Of a stretch of DNA of 64,000 nucleotides, positions 1 through 8,956 are shown one piece after another. Numbering within the stretch: position 1 is the stretch's first letter; each line of letters starts with the position of its first letter. Below the pieces are notes generated by a model, which made no database searches, had not been told where the DNA came from, and saw nothing but the letters and a program-made list of their open reading frames with translations. The stretch is from contig LR134390.1 in assembly GCA_900637705.1 (NCBI GenBank), positions 1,860,001-1,924,000 of the forward strand, given 5' to 3'. The DNA comes from Fusobacterium varium. GTDB taxonomy: Bacteria > Fusobacteriota > Fusobacteriia > Fusobacteriales > Fusobacteriaceae. The position numbers were made by a program, and so were the translations under genes.

Positions 1-233
1 TTATTAACTTCTGGAATATTTTCATATTTTATTCCTGGTGCATTTAATGTCTGCCTCATTCCTAAGTGGAAAGTTCCATTCCCCCAAGTTTCAGCAATAT
101 ATTGAATTGTACTTAGATATTTTGCCTTTACAAGCCCACCGGGAACACGCATTTGCAGCATAAACTCTCCTGGTACTTTAGATTGGCGGAAACAGTTTAA
201 TTTTAATTTATTTATATTTATATCATGTTTCAT
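1..233 (-). CDS. asrC: Anaerobic sulfite reductase subunit C, N-terminal part (cut by window edge)
   Basis: The reverse strand opens with ATG at 233 and encodes about 77 residues before the window ends. The visible part (MKHDINI, then VPGEFMLQMRVPGG and GTFHLGMRQT) is the ferredoxin-like N-terminal half-domain of the siroheme sulfite/nitrite reductase family. AsrC is the siroheme [4Fe-4S] subunit that reduces sulfite to sulfide; the cysteines that bind its cofactor lie outside the window. It starts 16 bases after the asrB stop, behind a GAGGAG ribosome site, so it is the third gene of an asrABC operon. Identity rests on this short piece plus perfect operon context. Confidence 0.85.
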   Translation of the reverse strand, partial: MKHDININKLKLNCFRQSKVPGEFMLQMRVPGGLVKAKYLSTIQYIAETWGNGTFHLGMRQTLNAPGIKYENIPEVN

Positions 234-249
234 GATTATTCCTCCTCAA

Positions 250-1059
250 TTAATCGACTAAATCTTTCGCTTTTGAATAATTAAATACTGGGCCTTCCAA
301 GCACACATAAGTTTCATCTATTCTGCAATGTCCACATTTTCCAATTGCACAAGACATTTTTCTTTCAAAAGAAAGCCATATATTTTCATCAGAAATTCCT
401 ATTCTTTTAAATTCAAGAGCTGTATATTTCATCATTGCAGGAGGTCCGACAATTATTATTTCTAAATCACTAATATTTTTATGTAAAAGCTGTAGTTGTG
501 GAACATATTCAGTTACCAGTCCAACACATTCCCCATCTATACCACACCCTTTATCAACAGTTAAAGTTAAATTGAATTTATCTCTCCATTTTAAAAGATC
601 TTCTTTAAATAGAACAGAATCCATATCTTTAAATCCAAATAAAAGTTCTAATGATTTTACTGTTTCAGGATTTTTGTATATGTAATCAATAAAACTTCTT
701 ATAGGAGCTAGTCCTGATCCACCAGTTACAACTATTACATTCTTTCCTCTATAATTTTCTAAATCGAATCCTTTTCCATAAGGCCCTCTCATAGGCATAA
801 TAGTTCCTGGTTTCAATTTAAAAAGTTCATCAGTTACTATTCCAACTTTTCTTATTAAAAACTCTATCCAATTTTCCTCTACAGAAAAATTTGTTATAGA
901 GATTGGACACTCTCCAACTTTAGGAAGAGAAATCTGCATAAATTGTCCAAATTGTATCTTAGAGGCATCTTTATATTCTACACGAAACAACCATTCTAAA
1001 TCAGTCATTTTTCTTATATCTAAAATTTTATGTGGTTCAGGCAATAAAATATTTTTCAT
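250..1059 (-). CDS. asrB: Anaerobic sulfite reductase subunit B
   Basis: This 269-residue protein belongs to the ferredoxin-NADP reductase-like family (dihydroorotate dehydrogenase electron-transfer subunit type). An FAD-binding beta-barrel fills the first ~100 residues (RGPYGKGF), followed by an NAD-binding fold (VVTGGSGLAPIRS). A C-terminal 2Fe-2S site has cysteines at about 237, 242, 245 and 253 (SCAIGKCGHC). In the AsrABC complex it is the flavin subunit that passes electrons from NADH towards the siroheme subunit. Its ribosome site AAGGAGG sits in the last codons of asrA, one base from its stop, so the two are translationally linked. Length is typical. Confidence 0.95.
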   Translation of the reverse strand: MKNILLPEPHKILDIRKMTDLEWLFRVEYKDASKIQFGQFMQISLPKVGECPISITNFSVEENWIEFLIRKVGIVTDELFKLKPGTIMPMRGPYGKGFDLENYRGKNVIVVTGGSGLAPIRSFIDYIYKNPETVKSLELLFGFKDMDSVLFKEDLLKWRDKFNLTLTVDKGCGIDGECVGLVTEYVPQLQLLHKNISDLEIIIVGPPAMMKYTALEFKRIGISDENIWLSFERKMSCAIGKCGHCRIDETYVCLEGPVFNYSKAKDLVD

Positions 1060-1060
1060 T

Positions 1061-2098
1061 TTATTTTACCTCCTTATTAAGTTTCTCAACCTCTTGGGCC
1101 AGCCTGTTGACAGCATGGATAAATGAAATGCTTACAGGGCATCTTTCATCACATCTACCACAACCCACACACATCTGATACTCTTTAAACAATGCTTTGT
1201 GATCATGTATTTTGTGAAGAACTTTAAATCTCATTTTATCTCCTGGAGTATTTCTAAAAGAATGCCCTCCAGCTATAGAACTAAATCCGTCTATATGGCA
1301 TGAAGCATGCATTCTTCTCCTTTCTCCAGCATCTGTATCTGAAGAATAGTTTATATCATAAGTGGTAAAGCATGTACAAGTTGAACATGCTACTGTACAA
1401 CTTCCACATTCAAGACATCTTTTATTGTATTCTTTCCACATATCTAAAGTCTTTATTTTATTTTCTATTTCTTTGGAATTGATTTCTGGTATTCTTACTT
1501 CTACTTGATTTTCAAGTACTGGTGTCACAATAAAATCTTTCTTTTCATTTTCATTGAAGTATTCGTCAAATTCATTCTCTCTGCTTTCAATCATTATTCC
1601 ATCTTCAACAAATTTTACACCAAAAACATATTCCTCTGCCTTATTTGTTTCCATAGAAACACAGAAGCAAGTATCCCAACCCTTAGCTGGACATTCCATG
1701 AGTATAAACTTTGTTTTTTCTCTTATTCTTTTATAATAAGGATCTTCATAGCTGCCGTTTTTTAAATAGATATCATCAAATCTTTTTATAGCATTGATAT
1801 CACAAGCTCTTGCAAATATAAGGATATCTCTTTCATCTTTTAATTGACTTTCTGTATATTTACCTTCAGTAAAATACATAATAGTCTGATTAAGAGGCAT
1901 TAAAACTTCTTTTACAGCATAAGTTGACTTAACATCATAGACAATTTCTTTAGTTGAACTTATTTCATCATACCTTATTACATCTGTATCAGAGTATCTT
2001 CCTTGACCTTCAAATCTTTTAGGAGCATATATTCTATACTTCCCACTCATTCTACTCATAATCTGGTCAAATTTTTCATTAGATATAAAATAGCCCAT
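1061..2098 (-). CDS. asrA: Anaerobic sulfite reductase subunit A
   Basis: This 345-residue iron-sulfur subunit is the first gene of the asrABC operon. Two ferredoxin-like cysteine clusters are visible: CLECGSCTVAC near residue 228 and CVGCGRCDERCP starting at about 310. They are the expected 4Fe-4S centres that relay electrons between the flavin subunit AsrB and the siroheme subunit AsrC. The protein is cytoplasmic; no signal peptide is seen. The start ATG at 2098 is preceded by GGAAGTGGAG. A sigma-70-like promoter lies about 60 bases upstream. The operon lets the cell respire or detoxify sulfite during anaerobic growth. Confidence 0.95.
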   Translation of the reverse strand: MGYFISNEKFDQIMSRMSGKYRIYAPKRFEGQGRYSDTDVIRYDEISSTKEIVYDVKSTYAVKEVLMPLNQTIMYFTEGKYTESQLKDERDILIFARACDINAIKRFDDIYLKNGSYEDPYYKRIREKTKFILMECPAKGWDTCFCVSMETNKAEEYVFGVKFVEDGIMIESRENEFDEYFNENEKKDFIVTPVLENQVEVRIPEINSKEIENKIKTLDMWKEYNKRCLECGSCTVACSTCTCFTTYDINYSSDTDAGERRRMHASCHIDGFSSIAGGHSFRNTPGDKMRFKVLHKIHDHKALFKEYQMCVGCGRCDERCPVSISFIHAVNRLAQEVEKLNKEVK

Positions 2099-2157
2099 TT
2101 CTCCACTTCCTTTTCAAAAATAAATTTAATTTCTACCATAATTACATTCCTATCTAA

Positions 2158-2186
2158 TTTATAACACATAATCTTCTTTTTATCAA
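2158..2186 (-). promoter_or_regulatory. Predicted promoter of asrABC
   Basis: On the reverse strand a TTGATA -35 box (2181-2186) is followed after 17 bases by a TATAAA -10 box (2158-2163), about 60 bases before the asrA start. The match is good but the background is very AT-rich. No regulator site was recognised around it. Confidence 0.55.
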
Positions 2187-2326
2187 ATTTCTACTTTTTC
2201 ACCATTAGTATCTTAATTTCTAAATTACAATGCTTTTTGTACAACTATAATACTTTGTTATATATCTATAAAAAAACAAATTGTTTTAATATAGTTTAAA
2301 ATTTTAAATTTTTTCTACAAAAAATA

Positions 2327-2366
2327 AAAAAAGGCACTCCTATATTTCTATAGAAGCTGCCTTTTA
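2327..2366 (-). terminator. Rho-independent terminator of the cyclophilin gene
   Basis: AAAAGGCA and TGCCTTTT arms pair around an inner CTATA/TATAG stem. On the reverse strand the hairpin is followed by a T run. It lies 15 bases after the stop of the cyclophilin-type lipoprotein gene and separates it from asrABC. Confidence 0.7.
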
Positions 2367-2381
2367 ATTTAATATTATTTA

Positions 2382-3200
2382 TTAAAGTTCTGTAGAATCT
2401 TCATCAGAAGACACTATTCCTTTTATTTTTTTCTCAGTAGCTCTTATCATTCTTGGAATGAAATATTCTTTATCATTTTCTTTGTCATTATTTTTTCTTG
2501 TATAGATGTTTTGTAATTCTTCTTGATATTCAGCAACCTTTCCACCATAACTTGAAATATCTTTTATAGGATATTGTTTTAAGTTTGGATATTCTTTGTC
2601 TAAGATTGCATTCCACTCTTCAACTTGGTCTTTATGCAATGAAAGAATAAGATCTACATCTCCAGTAAATTTTATTTCTTTGATAACATCTCCAACTTCA
2701 AGTTTTCTTATTTTTTCAAAATCAGAATCGCTTATATATTCACCAAATATTGTGTGTTTTCCATTTAACCATTCAGCAGGATATAAAGTCATAAAATATT
2801 GTGATCCTCCTGTATTAGGACCTGCATTAGCCATAGCCAGCATACCTTGTTGGAAGAAATCAAGCCAGTTTACTATTTCATCAGGAATGAAATACCCTGG
2901 TCCACCAGTTCCTGTTTCAGTAGGATCTCCCCCTTGAACAACAAAGTTTTCTACAGCACGGTGTATTTTAGTATTATCATAATATCCTCTTTTAGCCAAG
3001 TTTACAAAATTAGCAACAGTAAGTGGTGCTGCCTCTGGATAAAGATAAAAATTTATTTCCCCCTGTGTTGTTACAAAAGTAGCTCTTATATCATTATATT
3101 TTGCAACCTCCTGACTATTAAGCATTTTTTTCAAACTTGAACAAGAAACTGCACTCACAAAAACTAGCATCATTAATAAAAATTTAAATATATTTTTCAT
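2382..3200 (-). CDS. Cyclophilin-type peptidyl-prolyl isomerase, probable lipoprotein
   Basis: This 272-residue protein begins with a lipoprotein signal (MKNIFKFLLMMLVFVSAVSC), so it is probably anchored by a lipid on Cys20. A cyclophilin domain spans about residues 37-180 with the family signatures KIHRAVENFVVQGGDP, GMLAMANAGPNTGGSQYF and LNGKHTIFGEY. Cyclophilins catalyse cis-trans isomerisation of X-Pro bonds; here the site would be the periplasm or envelope. The charged C-terminal ~90 residues are an extension I do not recognise. It stands alone, with a terminator behind it and an 88-base gap from potC. Confidence 0.9.
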   Translation of the reverse strand: MKNIFKFLLMMLVFVSAVSCSSLKKMLNSQEVAKYNDIRATFVTTQGEINFYLYPEAAPLTVANFVNLAKRGYYDNTKIHRAVENFVVQGGDPTETGTGGPGYFIPDEIVNWLDFFQQGMLAMANAGPNTGGSQYFMTLYPAEWLNGKHTIFGEYISDSDFEKIRKLEVGDVIKEIKFTGDVDLILSLHKDQVEEWNAILDKEYPNLKQYPIKDISSYGGKVAEYQEELQNIYTRKNNDKENDKEYFIPRMIRATEKKIKGIVSSDEDSTEL

Positions 3201-3288
3201 ATTAATATATAATCCTCCTGTGTTTTGAATATAATTACTATTTGATGATATAATTATACTATACTTTTATATGCTATTACAAGTCTAA

Positions 3289-4080
3289 TTATTTAACAAA
3301 ATATTTTTGCAGACTTTTCGTAGATAAAGTTAATATTATTGATATTCCTATCAGCAATACAGAAAGTGCGTTTATAACAGGGGAAACTCCCAATCTAATC
3401 ATAGAATAGATACGCAGTGGGAGGGTAGAAGAACCTGGTCCTGCTACAAAAAAAGTAGTTACAAAATCATCAAAAGACAAAGTAACAGATATTAAAAATC
3501 CAGATACTATCCCAGGAAGGATAGCTGGTATTATTACTTTTGTTAAAGTTTGAAGTTCTGTAGCTCCAAGATCATAAGCTGCTTCAACTATTGAATAATC
3601 AAATTCTTCCAGCCTTGATAAAATAATAAAAAGCACAAAAGGTATATTGAAAGTAGTGTGTGCTATAAATATAGTTGTCAAACCAAGTTCAAATTTTATT
3701 GTTGCAAATAAAATCAAAAGTGATACTCCAAGTATTATTTCTGGAATTACCAATGGAATATAAGTTAAAAGCTGTAATGCTTTTTTCCCTTTAAAATCAT
3801 ACCATTGAAGTCCAATAGCTCCTAATGTTCCAATTACTGTAGAAATAATTCCTGATAATACAGCTATTAACACACTGTATCTAAATGCTTTCCATATATT
3901 ATCTGAATACATAAAAAGCTCTTCATACCATTTCAAAGAAAATCCTTTCCAAACCATAGATTTTCCTTCGTTAAAGGAGTAGACAATCAGTATGAGCAAG
4001 GGAATATAGAAAAACAGCATTGAAAGTAAAAAGAAAAATAGTGAAGTCCTTCTCTTATTCATTTTCATCAACTCCTTCAT
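3289..4080 (-). CDS. potC: Spermidine/putrescine ABC transporter permease PotC
   Basis: This 263-residue inner-membrane permease has about six hydrophobic helices and the cytoplasmic EAA loop (EAAYDLGATELQTLTKVIIPAILPG) that docks on the ATPase. It matches the PotC family in length and pattern. It overlaps the end of potB by 26 bases, indicating coupled translation. The expected substrate is spermidine or putrescine, but substrate choice depends on the binding protein PotD, which is not next to this operon. Confidence 0.93.
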   Translation of the reverse strand: MKELMKMNKRRTSLFFFLLSMLFFYIPLLILIVYSFNEGKSMVWKGFSLKWYEELFMYSDNIWKAFRYSVLIAVLSGIISTVIGTLGAIGLQWYDFKGKKALQLLTYIPLVIPEIILGVSLLILFATIKFELGLTTIFIAHTTFNIPFVLFIILSRLEEFDYSIVEAAYDLGATELQTLTKVIIPAILPGIVSGFLISVTLSFDDFVTTFFVAGPGSSTLPLRIYSMIRLGVSPVINALSVLLIGISIILTLSTKSLQKYFVK

Positions 4081-4915
4081 CTAGTTTCATCTTTCTATTG
4101 CTCACTTTCATGAAAATAAGAATTGCAATAGATGTTACCAGTATCAATGCACCTGATATAGTTGAAGCTAAAGGCCAGTTTCTAGTAACAGTCAAATGCT
4201 GAGCTATTATATTTCCCAGCATAGTAGCTTGTGTTCCTCCAACTAATTTTGGAACAGCATAAGATCCAAGTGTAGGAATAAAAGTAAATAGAATTGCTGT
4301 TATTATTCCCGGCTTTATATTAGGTATAAATATCTTGAAAAATGCCTGTCCATTTGTAGCTCCCAAATCTCTTGCTGCCTCCATTAGAGAAAAATCAAAT
4401 TTTTCTATTACTGCATAGAGAGGAAGTATTGCAAAGGGTAGACTTGTATATACTGATATTACTATAACAGCTCCTGTATTATAAAGAAACTGCAGTGGTT
4501 CATCTATAATACCTATTTTCATGAGAATGGAATTAATAAATCCATTATTTCCAAGAAGTGCTATCCAAGCATATATTCTTATTAGAAAATTTGTCCAAAA
4601 TGGTACAATTACTAAAAACAACAGTTCCTTTTTATATTTAGATCTGGCTATATAATAAGATGTAGGTATTGACAAAAGAACTGTGAAGATAGTTACCATT
4701 ACAGATATATATATTGTTTTTAAAAGTATAGTCAGAAATACCCTATCTGTAAATATATAAAAACTTGCAGTAGATAGTTCTAACTCTACCCCTCCATATG
4801 TCCCTTTCTTTAAAAAAGCATAAGCTAATACAATAACCATTGGAATCATGAAGAAAATTACCAGCCATATAGTTATTGGCAGAGTGTACAAAGTTCCCAG
4901 TTTATTTTTCTTCAC
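4055..4915 (-). CDS. potB: Spermidine/putrescine ABC transporter permease PotB
   Basis: This 286-residue permease has six predicted membrane helices and the EAA motif (EAARDLGATNGQAFFKIFIPNIKPG, residues ~185-210). It is the partner of PotC in the heterodimeric pore of a polyamine importer. The start overlaps the end of potA by 14 bases and the 3' end overlaps potC, so the three genes form one tightly packed transcript. Confidence 0.93.
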   Translation of the reverse strand: MKKNKLGTLYTLPITIWLVIFFMIPMVIVLAYAFLKKGTYGGVELELSTASFYIFTDRVFLTILLKTIYISVMVTIFTVLLSIPTSYYIARSKYKKELLFLVIVPFWTNFLIRIYAWIALLGNNGFINSILMKIGIIDEPLQFLYNTGAVIVISVYTSLPFAILPLYAVIEKFDFSLMEAARDLGATNGQAFFKIFIPNIKPGIITAILFTFIPTLGSYAVPKLVGGTQATMLGNIIAQHLTVTRNWPLASTISGALILVTSIAILIFMKVSNRKMKLDEGVDENE

Positions 4916-6035
4916 CAGCTCTCACCTCTACTAAAAATCCATCATCTGCGTCCCAAGAAATATAGGCATCTTCGTCCCACCAGATAGCTCCCTCATCATT
5001 ATCATCAAAATAAACGGCATGTTGTTTAAATACTTTAAATGGATTTTTCTTATCATTATTCAGCCATACAAAGTACTTACTCTGGAATCCAGAATAGATA
5101 ACCTCATCTACATATACCTTTAATATATTATGATTTTCATTTATTTTTTTAGGTTTAGTTTTAGATAATTTTATTTTTTCAGGTCTTATTGATACTTGAA
5201 CGTAATCTCCCACTTTTGCAGGTTTATCCATTTCAAAAATAAGTTCTCCTAAATCATCATTTACAAGAGTTGCATATGTTTCATTCTGTATTGATACTAT
5301 TCTTCCATCGAAAAAATTATTTTCTCCTATGAAGTCAGCTACAAAAGAATCAGCAGGAGCTTCATACACCTCTGCTGGTGTTCCTACCTGGAGCACTTTC
5401 CCTTCATTCATTACAGCTATTCTATCAGAAATAGAAAGTGCTTCCTGCTGGTCATGTGTTATAAATATAAATGTTATCCCTACTTCATCATGGATAGTAT
5501 CTAATTCTATTAAAAGATTTTGTCTTAACTTAGCATCAAGAGCTGACAAAGGCTCATCTAAAAGAAGAACTCCAGGTTTATTTATCAAAGCTCTGGCTAT
5601 AGATACCCTCTGCTGCTGTCCTCCTGATAACTGATTTGGTTTTTTATATATATGTTCACTCAGCCCTACCATTTTGATAAATTTTTTTACCTCTTCATCA
5701 ATGGTTGCTTCGTCTATTTTTTTTATTCTTAATGGAAATGCTACATTTTCATACACACTTAAGTGAGGGAATAAAGCATATTTTTGAAATATAGTATTTA
5801 CATTTCTTTCATTAGGAGGAAGTGATATTATATCCTCATCTCCTAAATAGATAGCCCCACTGTCAGGTTCTATAAATCCAGCTATCATTCTCAAAAGTGT
5901 AGTTTTTCCACAGCCTGAAGGTCCTAAAATAGAGAAAAATTCCCCATCTTCTATATTTAAATTGATGTTCTTTAATACTTGAACTCCATCATAACTTTTA
6001 TTGATATTTTCAATTTTAATATCTTTTTTTCCCAA
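4902..6035 (-). CDS. potA: Spermidine/putrescine ABC transporter ATPase PotA
   Basis: This 377-residue ATPase shows Walker A (LGPSGCGKTT, ~38-47), the signature LSGGQQQR (~137), Walker B (LLLDEPLSALD) and a switch His (FITHDQQEA). A C-terminal TOBE-type regulatory domain follows from ~240. It powers the PotBC permease. I place the start at TTG (6035) because GGAGG lies ten bases upstream and no ATG is available nearby. It is the first gene of the operon. Confidence 0.94.
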   Translation of the reverse strand: MGKKDIKIENINKSYDGVQVLKNINLNIEDGEFFSILGPSGCGKTTLLRMIAGFIEPDSGAIYLGDEDIISLPPNERNVNTIFQKYALFPHLSVYENVAFPLRIKKIDEATIDEEVKKFIKMVGLSEHIYKKPNQLSGGQQQRVSIARALINKPGVLLLDEPLSALDAKLRQNLLIELDTIHDEVGITFIFITHDQQEALSISDRIAVMNEGKVLQVGTPAEVYEAPADSFVADFIGENNFFDGRIVSIQNETYATLVNDDLGELIFEMDKPAKVGDYVQVSIRPEKIKLSKTKPKKINENHNILKVYVDEVIYSGFQSKYFVWLNNDKKNPFKVFKQHAVYFDDNDEGAIWWDEDAYISWDADDGFLVEVRAGEEK

Positions 6036-6251
6036 TCTTTTTTTACCTCCACTTTAATTTATTTTTGTTTCAATTAATATTTCTTATAATATTTTTATAA
6101 ACTTTCATTAAATATTATACTAAAGAAAAATCACATCTTTAATTATAGCATAATTGAGAATATTTTAAAATAAATTATCCAGAATTTTCTAACTTTTTCC
6201 TAAAATTATCAAAACAAATAGTAAAATAGTAGAGTTAGTGAAAAAAAATAA

Positions 6252-6320
6252 AAATTATATTATGAGGTTCTTGAAAATTTTTACATGGTTTTTACATTAA
6301 ATTTATGTTAAACAAAAAAT
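6252..6320 (+). promoter_or_regulatory. PhoP-box-like repeat array, upstream copy
   Basis: Three hexamers in exact 11-base register are visible: TTTACA at 6280-6285, TTTACA at 6291-6296 and TTTATG at 6302-6307. Direct TT(A/C/T)ACA repeats spaced by about five bases are the known design of PhoP/PhoB-type response-regulator sites. The array lies ahead of a Na/phosphate cotransporter, where phosphate control is expected. It is repeated exactly 100 bases downstream. Regulation is inferred. Confidence 0.6.
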
Positions 6321-6351
6321 AAAATGAGAGTATAATTGAAGATTTTTAGAA

Positions 6352-6420
6352 AATATGTTATGATATCCTTGAAATTTTTTTTACATAGTTTTTACATTAG
6401 ATTTATGTTAAATAAAAAAT
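6352..6420 (+). promoter_or_regulatory. PhoP-box-like repeat array, downstream copy
   Basis: This is a second copy of the array: TTTACA (6380-6385), TTTACA (6391-6396) and TTTATG (6402-6407), again in 11-base register. Flanking bases are also shared with the first copy (TTATGA, CTTGAAA and ATGTTAAA near the ends). The whole ~70-bp block appears to have been duplicated. It ends 23 bases before the cotransporter start. Confidence 0.6.
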
Positions 6421-6443
6421 TTATATAATTCAGGAGGAAATTA

Positions 6444-8075
6444 ATGTATTTAGACGTCTTTTTTAAGGTGGTTGGAGGACTGGGACTTTTCCTTTACGGT
6501 ATGGAAAATATGTCTTCTGGAATGCAGAAAATAGCTGGAGAAAAATTGAAAAAAACTTTGGCTGCTCTTACTACCAACAGGATAATGGCCATTATTATGG
6601 GGATATTTGTAACAGGAATGGCACAGTCTTCTTCTGTCAGCACTGTTATGACAATAGGATTCATCAATGCTTCTCTTCTTACTCTTCAGCAGGGGCTTGG
6701 AGTTATTCTTGGAGCTAATGTTGGTACTACCATAACAGGTTGGCTTTTGGCACTTAACATTGGTAAGTATGGACTTCCAATAGTTGGATTTGCTGCTATC
6801 ACATTTATGTTTCTTAAAGGTGAAAAAAGCAGAACCAGAGCTCTTACAATAATGGGATTTGGATTTATTTTTTTAGGACTTGAATTAATGAGTACAGGGC
6901 TAAGTCCATTGAGAACACTTCCTGAATTTATAGAATTATTTCATTCTTTCAAAGCACATACATTTTTAGGAGTTATAAAAGTTGCACTTGTTGGTGCTCT
7001 TCTTACAGCTGTTGTTCAATCTTCAGCAGCTACACTTGGAATCACTATTACATTAGCTGTACAAGGACTTATAGATTATCCTACAGCTGTTGCACTTGTT
7101 CTTGGAGAAAATGTCGGTACTACAGTTACTGCATTGTTTGCTTCTATTGGTGCCAACTCAAATGCTAAAAGGGCTGCTTATGCTCATACTCTTATTAACA
7201 TAGTAGGAGTTATGTGGGCAACTGTCTTATTTAAACCATACTTAAAATTATTGGAAAATTTTTCAGATCCAGTTTCAAATATATCTACATCAATAGCTAC
7301 TGCACATACTATTTTTAATATAGTCAATGTTATTTTATTCATTCCATTTATTGGATATCTTGCTAAATTTTTATGTAAAATCGTTAAAGATGATGATAAT
7401 GGTATCGTAAGAGTAACTCGTCTAAGCTCTTTAATGGTAACTCTTCCTAGTGTTATTATCAGTCAGACTAAAACAGAAGTCTTAGCTATGGCAGCTAATA
7501 TCAAAGAGGTATTCTTCAAACTCGAAGAACTTTATTATGATGATTCTAAACTTGAAGCTTACTGTGAAGAAATAAACGGAATTGAATATAAACTCGATCT
7601 TTATGAAAAAGAAGTATCCGATGCAAATTTCTCTATACTCAATAAAGGACTACAGGCTTCTTATGTAGAAGAAACTAGAGGAAATCTCATTACCTGTGAT
7701 GAATATGAAACTATCAGTGATTATCTTGCAAGGGTATCTAACGGACTTAAAAGATTGAAAGTTGATGATATCCAGCTTACTGATGTGAAAAAAGAAACTC
7801 TTCAGAAGCTTAACAGTATGGTTTTTGATTTTTTCGATGATATAAATAAAGCTTATGATACAAATAATAAAGAGCTTTTTATTGTTTCTATCAAGAAATA
7901 TACTGCCATAAAAAATCTTTATAAAGAAGCAAGAAACGAACATTTTGCCAATGAAGCTACTAATAATGATATAATGCCTTCTAAACTAAGTACAGGATAT
8001 ATGGATATTCTAAACTACTACAGAAGAGCTACTGATCATATTTATAATATAATTGAACACTTTGCTAAAATTTAA
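6444..8075 (+). CDS. Na+/phosphate cotransporter with C-terminal PhoU-like domain
   Basis: This 543-residue protein belongs to the NptA/PNaS family. The two inverted membrane repeats each carry the QSS substrate motif (GMAQSSSVSTVMTIG near residue 55 and AVVQSSAATLGITI near 190). Residues ~330-543 are soluble and helical, as in PhoU domains fused to this family. It should import inorganic phosphate with sodium across the inner membrane. CAGGAGG precedes the ATG by seven bases. Two Pho-box-like arrays upstream suggest induction in phosphate starvation. A hairpin terminator follows, so it is monocistronic. Confidence 0.92.
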   Translation: MYLDVFFKVVGGLGLFLYGMENMSSGMQKIAGEKLKKTLAALTTNRIMAIIMGIFVTGMAQSSSVSTVMTIGFINASLLTLQQGLGVILGANVGTTITGWLLALNIGKYGLPIVGFAAITFMFLKGEKSRTRALTIMGFGFIFLGLELMSTGLSPLRTLPEFIELFHSFKAHTFLGVIKVALVGALLTAVVQSSAATLGITITLAVQGLIDYPTAVALVLGENVGTTVTALFASIGANSNAKRAAYAHTLINIVGVMWATVLFKPYLKLLENFSDPVSNISTSIATAHTIFNIVNVILFIPFIGYLAKFLCKIVKDDDNGIVRVTRLSSLMVTLPSVIISQTKTEVLAMAANIKEVFFKLEELYYDDSKLEAYCEEINGIEYKLDLYEKEVSDANFSILNKGLQASYVEETRGNLITCDEYETISDYLARVSNGLKRLKVDDIQLTDVKKETLQKLNSMVFDFFDDINKAYDTNNKELFIVSIKKYTAIKNLYKEARNEHFANEATNNDIMPSKLSTGYMDILNYYRRATDHIYNIIEHFAKI

Positions 8076-8086
8076 TTTTAAATACT

Positions 8087-8117
8087 GACAGCTGTCCTGT
8101 GATGGCTGTTTTTTATT
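8087..8117 (+). terminator. Terminator of the Na/phosphate cotransporter
   Basis: An ACAGC/GCTGT stem (8088-8092 with 8105-8109) is followed by a run of T. It begins about a dozen bases after the cotransporter stop codon. Confidence 0.7.
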
Positions 8118-8218
8118 TGCAACTTTAACTTGACAAATTATACAGTAAAATTGATTGAGTGCAACTGTCAAATATAGTAGAATATAGTTGTTATAAGGCA
8201 TATTTAAGGGAGGAATTT

Positions 8219-8692
8219 ATGAAAACTATATTATCCAAAGAAACAATAAACCAGTTGGAACAAATGGATTATCTTGAAGATATTTTAAGAACTCTATACT
8301 CTGGAATAGAAAATAATCTTTATACTGAAGAGGAGATGGAAAATGATCTAGAAGCTGTTCTCTGGCTCGCCTATGTCTACATTAACTATGACACTTACTC
8401 TGCATATCTTAAAGCTGAGTACTTGTTGAAAAAAGTTGAAAAACAAGGTGAAAAAAGTGGAGTTTGGTGCTACCGTTACGCTTCCTCTCTTTTATTTTTA
8501 AAAAAATATGAATTAGCTTTAAAATATTGTAAACAGGCAACTGAAAATGATCCTGAATATCCTTGGGGCTGGTTGCTTCTAGCAAAAATGTATTACAAAT
8601 TCAATGAAAAAGAGAAAGCTTTTAAAGCCATAGAAAATGGTTTGAAACTTGTTCCAAATGATTATGAATTTACTACTTTAAAAAAGAAATAG
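8219..8692 (+). CDS. TPR-repeat protein, probably truncated by a frame break
   Basis: The reading frame from ATG 8219 (behind GGGAGG, spacing six) gives 157 residues. From about residue 60 it has tetratricopeptide-like helical pairs (AEYLLKKVEKQGEKSGVWCYRYA, then ALKYCKQATENDPEYPWGWLLLA), a scaffold for protein binding; a specific role is not evident. It stops at TAG 8692 directly after the run TTTAAAAAAG. One base earlier in register, reading continues for about 53 more codons to TAA 8845-8847 with coding-like sequence (ERLEKEIAEYKKRYAGRPKQ). The intact protein is thus probably ~210 residues. Either a missing A or a programmed -1 shift could explain this. Confidence 0.7.
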   Translation: MKTILSKETINQLEQMDYLEDILRTLYSGIENNLYTEEEMENDLEAVLWLAYVYINYDTYSAYLKAEYLLKKVEKQGEKSGVWCYRYASSLLFLKKYELALKYCKQATENDPEYPWGWLLLAKMYYKFNEKEKAFKAIENGLKLVPNDYEFTTLKKK

Positions 8693-8906
8693 AAAATGGA
8701 GAAAGTTTTTCAAAAATAATAAATCACTTTATAGATGAGGAATATGATAAATCTCATACAGATAGTGAAGATAGACTAGAAAGATTAGAAAAAGAAATTG
8801 CAGAATATAAAAAAAGATATGCTGGAAGACCAAAACAAAAATGTTAATCTATATAACAAAGGAAGGCTGTTGTATTTCCAATATTGCAAATTAAAAATAT
8901 GAAAAA

Positions 8907-8956
8907 AGGAGTTGTTCAAATGAATGATTAAAAATCATTAATCTGCAACAACTCCT
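8907..8956. repeat. Cruciform repeat, copy 1 (terminator-like)
   Basis: Outer arms AGGAGTTGTT (8907-8916) and AACAACTCCT (8947-8956) pair perfectly. An inner stem AATGAT/ATCATT with a TAAAA loop sits between them. Related elements occur at 12144 and 47107. It lies between the TPR gene and the reverse-strand oxidoreductase gene and may terminate transcription in both directions. Confidence 0.65.
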
